Source of the DNA: Astrocystis sublimbata
Lineage: Eukaryota > Ascomycota > Sordariomycetes > Xylariales > Xylariaceae
Direction: 5' to 3'
Length of the DNA stretch: 64,000 bases
NCBI GenBank assembly: GCA_022453515.1
Contig: JAJNNY010000070.1
Span: forward strand, 1 to 64,000
A program made the translations under genes and the position numbers. This document shows positions 58,901-64,000 of this stretch, one piece after another (positions within the stretch are counted from its first letter, which is position 1; every line of letters begins with the position of its first letter). The notes under the pieces are model-generated. The model searched no databases. It had not been told where the DNA came from and saw nothing but the letters and a program-made list of their open reading frames with translations.

Positions 58901-59451
58901 TTCCCACCCAGCTCGGTGCCATCACCATTCGCGGCGACCGAAAGCCCGAAGTCATCTGACATGGTATCCTCAAGCGAATTATGTCCGTCGTGGGGGCTTT
59001 CCTGGCTGCCCTCTTCCGACTCCTCAACACTACGGGACCGCTTCACCGAAGCTTGTGCGCCAGTGCTCGGGGTGCCATTGCGACCGGCCATCTTGGGCTC
59101 TCTCTTGTCTCCGACTGATAGGTTTGAACTGGGATCCGGAGTGGCAAACGGATCTGTCGCATGATCATCGAGAATCATCTGGCCATCGTCGGTCAAGTCT
59201 TGGAACGGGAAGGAGAAGTCGGGGAATTGCGAGGCCCCGAGCAGACCCTGGGCATCGACGTCTCCTTCGATATCATCGTGTTCGCTATGTAATGAAAACC
59301 CATTCAGGTCGGCGGACCCAAGCCGGCCCGGTTGAGGTTCGGACTTGCGTGTAGCCTGCGCGCCATCTGCATCCCCGGGAAACGACGAGCTTTTGCGGCA
59401 TGGCGGATCCGATGGCATCGCTACATAGATAGTTCCGCCGTGCTCGGTCAT
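55991..59451 (-). CDS. Zn(II)2Cys6 transcription factor
   Basis: This is a large nuclear regulator of 1135 residues. Exons are 59451-58271 and 58217-55991, with a 53-nt intron. I use the GTTTGT donor because it joins KPSYIRKLK to AGTLPPVLVLSVCAVSARF in frame. The binuclear zinc cluster has Cys at 214, 217, 224, 231, 234 and 241 (C-X2-C-X6-C-X6-C-X2-C-X6-C). It is followed by a linker and a short coil, MLDKRLKRMEDRI, for dimerisation. The middle region, from STHPRFAM to about residue 780, is the Fungal_trans domain (RDIVIRRYEWPNITTLTCLL, RTMWACFLMDRF). The C-terminus is low complexity: poly-Ala, Gln-rich, His-Gly repeats and Gly-rich. The target pathway cannot be told from sequence, and no biosynthetic cluster adjoins it. 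It has an unusually long gene-free upstream region. Confidence 0.9.
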
Positions 59452-62400
59452 TGGGACGGATTAGGTACGGACGGTCTTGCGCGCGTGCTCCTGTGCTCCT
59501 GTGCTCCTGTGCTCCTATACTACTTGAGGGCCGTCGTGCGCCGCCTCGGAGTCCTCGAGATTTACAGGTCCCACCGGAAGGCAATGTTAACTATGGCGCC
59601 GACCCGGTATGATTGAATTCACATTCGTCACCCTCTCGGTCAGCCGGGCGTAAGGTACCAGGTGCCGTTGGCAGATCAGCAAGCGTGTCATGACAGTCGA
59701 CTGTTCTTACTGTCAGGACAGCATGTTCACCCGCGGGAGGCGGGTCAAGCGTATTGGAAATACAGATCGGGCAGGAGGGCGTCGTGGATTCGGCCGGTGA
59801 GGAAGATAAGAATCAAGGCGGTGATTGACGGAGCGGCGGAGTGACGGAGTAGAGATGCAGCGGCTAGGTGACGACCGACGATCCTTCAGGACTGGGAGGA
59901 GGAACTAGCAACAGGCACGACAGGATGCAGCTAGACGTACAACGGCGGGAGGATTGCGTTCGCTGGGGGGGGGCAGGCAGCTTGTGGGGTAAGAAGAGAG
60001 GCTTAAGCAGGACGTGGAGTTAATGCTGACGCTGATATCTGGAGAAATCAGTACAACGAAAGACTATTGGAGACTAATTCTTTGGTGACTGACTGGAGGT
60101 ACGGGACAAGAAAACGACATACCCTGATACCCTGAAAGCCCACTGGCATCGCCACTTTAACCTCGGTGGATGCAATCAAGAAGGAGATACTACTATACAG
60201 TAGATGTACGGAGTATGTATAATACACCTGGATACCAGCACGTAGTACCTAGGTAGGCAATTACTCTATTGCTTATCCTATCCAAACGCAGGTCGTGTCT
60301 CGCAGCCTGGCCGGTATGTCTGTAATTCCCCACCGATCCAACATTGGCGACTCCGGCTGAGCGGACGAAGCGAGCGGATTCACCTTTCTGTAGCAACACA
60401 GACACAATGCAGATGTATGTATGTCTCGCGGTTGGCTGGCGGGTCTAGATGGAGAAAGCCACGCGCTGGGGGGGGGGGGGGGGGGGGGGGGCAATTGCAG
60501 TACGACGCAAGAGACACAGGATGACAGGTTACCTAAGTACTTTAGGTACCTACTTTAGTTACTTAGGCACGATAGGGTTCGGCAGAAAAAAAAGAGTGAG
60601 CAGGCGAAAGCGAGCAAGCGGCGCAGACCACTGAGTAAGTAGGATGCTAAGTAGGAGGATGTCTGGCCAGGATGGCGATTGGAGCAGTGTGGACGAGTTG
60701 GAGAAAAGGTGGGCACGTCAACCGTCCAGTGTCCAGTGTCCACCAACAGGGGACTCGTGAATGTTGAATGTCGCAACGGGGATCCAGGGGATCTTCGTCA
60801 AGTCAGCAGCCAGGAGGACCGAGGAGACAAGGAGCTTGGTGGGAGGCAGGGAGGCAGGGAGGCAGGGAGGGAGGGTCTGAACTGAGCTACTTGAGCTACT
60901 TACAGACTGGACTGGACTCGCTGGACTGACTACGAGTATGCGTAGGTTACAGGTAGGTATGTACACTGAACTACTTACATACTTCTAAGAGGCAAGCTCG
61001 CGCGTGGAGAATGACGGGTCTCTGACGGGTCGACGGGCTCAATTGGGGCATTTGAGTGGCGCTTTGGACTAAAAATATGGATATTGGATATTAGATGTGG
61101 ACATAGTTTGTGGACATGGCAATGTCGACTTCTTCCTGACTGCAACTTATACTAGGTAGGTAGGTAGTAGGTAATTACTTACATACACACATCCACTCAC
61201 TCGACTTACATGGATGTACGTACATAAGTAGATACCTCTCATCCTGACTCTACCCGCTCGCCATGCCCGCCAGGACGCACTATTATACTACTAATTATTA
61301 TAGGTATCTGCGCATGCCATATGCGTAGTGATAGATGCACATGTAAGTATGTGTGCTGCACTGCATGTACACGGGTATCAGACTCGTCAGGTAGGTGTGC
61401 AGAAGGTCTGACTGATGTGTGCTGCTGTCTAAGCGCTTACACAATGAGACGCCCAGGAAGACGCCCACCTGCGTCGCCTCCCTAACCTACCCTGGATGAC
61501 TGGATGACTGGCATCTGATTGGGATGACGAGAACGGGCAAAGAATAATGGGGTCTGGCGAGCTGCTTCTGCTCCGGTACGCTTCGAACTGCCTGTCAGAA
61601 ACTGGCAAGGGGACGCCTGACATCAATGCCATTGCATTGCCCTGCTCGCTCGATCTTCTGCTACCCTACCCTTACCTACTATGTCAGGACTCAGCACTTA
61701 CATACTATGTACTATGGTAGTAGTACGCCGCACATGCTTTGCTCTTGACACACGCGCAGACGCCCAGTCCCAACCTAGTCGTCCCGTCGTCAGGCCAGCG
61801 TCTTCATCATAGTGCACACCATACTAGAAAGAGACGAGCAAGGCGAAGACTTGCGGATGTGGAGGGTCGGCTTGAGCTATCACAGACCACTACTGCATGT
61901 AGGCTCTTAGTGTGGGTATTTGGTAGTACGGTATCTCAAGAAGCCGTCAGCTAGCGTGAGTTTGTATATAGCCCAGCAGCCTGGTGGATCGGTTCTGAGG
62001 TCCAAGCACTTTCGAGCGATTTCGACTTCGACTTCGACCGTTAGATTCGGGTCCACGATGTTTCTAGCTCGTCAAGCTACTGCACTGAACTCGCTGAGAG
62101 GGCTCGAGAGGGCTCGAGAGGGTACAGTAGCATGCTACGGTCAGGGTACGGTAGCTATGCCGCGCACTAGCAGAATCTCACTCTGCGTACTGTGGAGAGG
62201 GTGGAAGTCTCCGAGAAATCTCCTCTGCTTCGTTGGACACAAGCCCTGTTCAGTTCAGTCTTGGCCTGTGAAACTAGCAAGCCCATGGCGGGTGAGATGC
62301 CCATAATGAGGCTCCCCCATACAGTACAAACAGGAGGTACAACGACCTGGACCTGGGCAAGTCGAAGTGGATTCAGAGCTCGACAAAATACGTGCTCGCT

Positions 62401-64000
62401 TGGTTTTCGCCTTCTACTGTAAGTACTTGTTGAAGTTCTCACTAGTCCACGGACGGCTGGTTGTTGTTGTTGTGCATATTAGTAATCTAGTACATATTGT
62501 TTCTGAAGACTTTGTAAGTGAGAGAGAGCTGAGCTGTCAGGCTGGTCTAGGCATATCTACGTTATGCGTGAAAAAGTCCACATGATCATTGGGGTTAGTC
62601 GGCCAGGAGTCGGCTGCTTTTCAGATTTGCGGCCGCACCATCTCCCGTCGTCTCTGGTGTACCTACTTAAACTCGCCACTACAAGCAACCTTGCTCTCAA
62701 CGAATGCTTATACATGTGCATAGTATTAGTATATACTGCAGGGTCCTATGTGGCGCGATGTACTGATTTACTACCGGCATGTAATAAGTAGTACAGACTA
62801 GACAGAGTTGCAAAACTTACCCACAACTTTATTTCGGACAAGTGCATCACATTAAGATCACCACCGCACTCGGCTCGCGTTGCAAAATTAAATTGTTCCC
62901 CATACGCTAGTCTCAGACGAGTGCTTGACTGTCGTCGGTTTACTCGTACTTTTCGCATGTGGACTATAATCTCTCCAGGTCTGTACGAGTCTTCAATCGG
63001 ATAGACCCCTGCTTTCTCAGTTCGCGAAGTAATATGTTCCTTTGTAGGTGGCATAGCGGGTGGTTGATATGTACCTTTGACACAAGTAACATTCAACCAA
63101 AATCCGGGGTGCATAATCCATCAAGTATAGCCACATACTGCATACACTGACCAGTACACGTAAGCAGGCATGACTTGTGTTTATGCAATGGGCTGTCGAG
63201 GTTGTGTGGTTGGCGAGTTGGTGTCAAAAGAGCCTGTCAAAACCCATGGCAATGCACCCCTAGTCTTTTCAAGCTACCCTGCCGAGCCTGTCGCCTGCCT
63301 CGCCTGCTATTAAAGAGAACGTGGCGAGCGTGGTAGTGGACGGAGATCGCAAGGTTATGTTTCTTGCATCTTTGTTGATCCCAGCGGGCCCAGGCGACAC
63401 GAGATGAAATCTCCTGTTTAGGTGTCATTAATAGTATATCTTGCAGCAACATGTGGAACGTGAGAACAAGAGTGAAGACAAATGTTTCAACTTACTAGCT
63501 TCATTGGGCCTTTGGTCATACATGCTCGTTATCGCTTCTTGCTGGCTCGCAAGGAAACCAGAAGTACTCTCCTCATTCGCTCGGCGCTTTATAATAAGCC
63601 GCACTACAACCCAACCCCGTCTGTGACTAAGTAATGCCACCCACCCCCACAGGTTATACCTCTGTACGCATAGACGTCAACGTAGCGGGAGGCATCTACA
63701 TACGACCCATCGCCTCTTTTCGGTGTCCTCTCTCGTCATCTGTCGTGTTTTCTGACAAAAGGTACTACCTAAGAGACTACATCTTGCTCCCTGCTCAAGG
63801 TCCCCTTTGACATCGTTTTTGGTGGTCCGTACTGCGACCGGTTCGATTTTGCTTACTACCAGGTAGCAAAACAGCTCCTCCTGCCCGGTCGTAGTGGTAG
63901 ATTGCGAATGGGACGGCTTGCAGGTTTGCAAATGCAGATGTAAGCAATAGCGTGACTGCTGATCCACTATCCTGGTGCTCACTGAATTCACCAATATCCC
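59452..64000. other. 4.5 kb without a supported gene, upstream of the Zn2Cys6 gene
   Basis: I find no coding region with a domain, splice structure or consistent codon use. The sequence carries a G24 run, a CTGTGCTCC tandem at about 59490-59515, a GGGAGGCA repeat at about 60841-60870, a GAGGGCTCGA repeat near 62097-62120, and many GGTAGGTA words. Most is presumably promoter and leader of the regulator gene. A gene could begin beyond the right edge. Confidence 0.6.
60468..60491. repeat. Homopolymer G24
   Basis: Twenty-four consecutive G lie ~1 kb upstream of the Zn2Cys6 gene start. The reported length is likely approximate. Confidence 0.9.

Overview
The window looks like nuclear chromosomal DNA of a filamentous ascomycete, most likely a Sordariomycete. 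The genes are intron-bearing, with short GT-AG introns of about 50-180 nt and CTAAC/CTGAC-like branch sites. The gene set is typical of Pezizomycotina (Egh16-type secreted protein, augmented Rab5, fungal CLC channel, Zn2Cys6 regulator, Pbn1, Mhr1/mL67). The intergenic DNA is full of short TACCTAGGTA-type words. I see no operons, plasmids, phage or CRISPR. All splice sites were placed by eye from reading frame and family resemblance.

Layout. 1-1611 is an almost perfect giant inverted repeat with an AT-rich core. An MFS transporter gene follows (1810-3541). 3.5-10.5 kb is gene-poor and holds a tRNA-like/SINE-like element and a broken protein-kinase-like gene. From 10.5 kb the density is that of ordinary core genome: an Slx8-like RING ligase, a CLC chloride channel (-), a neurochondrin-family protein, an NFKBIL1-like (-) and NSRP1-like (+) divergent pair, Tim13 (-), and an Egh16-like secreted protein (-). 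After 3 kb of empty DNA come an unrecognised coiled-coil protein (-) and Hsp104/Hsp98 (-). Then come Mhr1/mL67 (+), a sulfotransferase-like P-loop protein (-), a prolyl-4-hydroxylase (-), Pbn1/PIG-X (-), a small ABM-like protein (-), a RING + Arg/Asp-rich nuclear protein (-), Rab5 (-), Kri1 (+) and a large Zn2Cys6 regulator (-). The last 4.5 kb (59452-64000) has no gene I can support.

Most genes are housekeeping and functionally unrelated. Three encode predicted RNA-processing proteins rich in charged repeats (NFKBIL1-like, NSRP1-like, RING/RD protein), and two are mitochondrial (Tim13, mL67). The points most worth checking are the indel-dominated palindrome at the left edge, the in-frame TAG that seems to cut a further 29-codon tail from mL67, a GC-AG intron in the prolyl hydroxylase gene, the heat-shock and stress elements upstream of the intronless hsp104, and G22/G24 homopolymers. 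I did not find a convincing novel multi-gene system.
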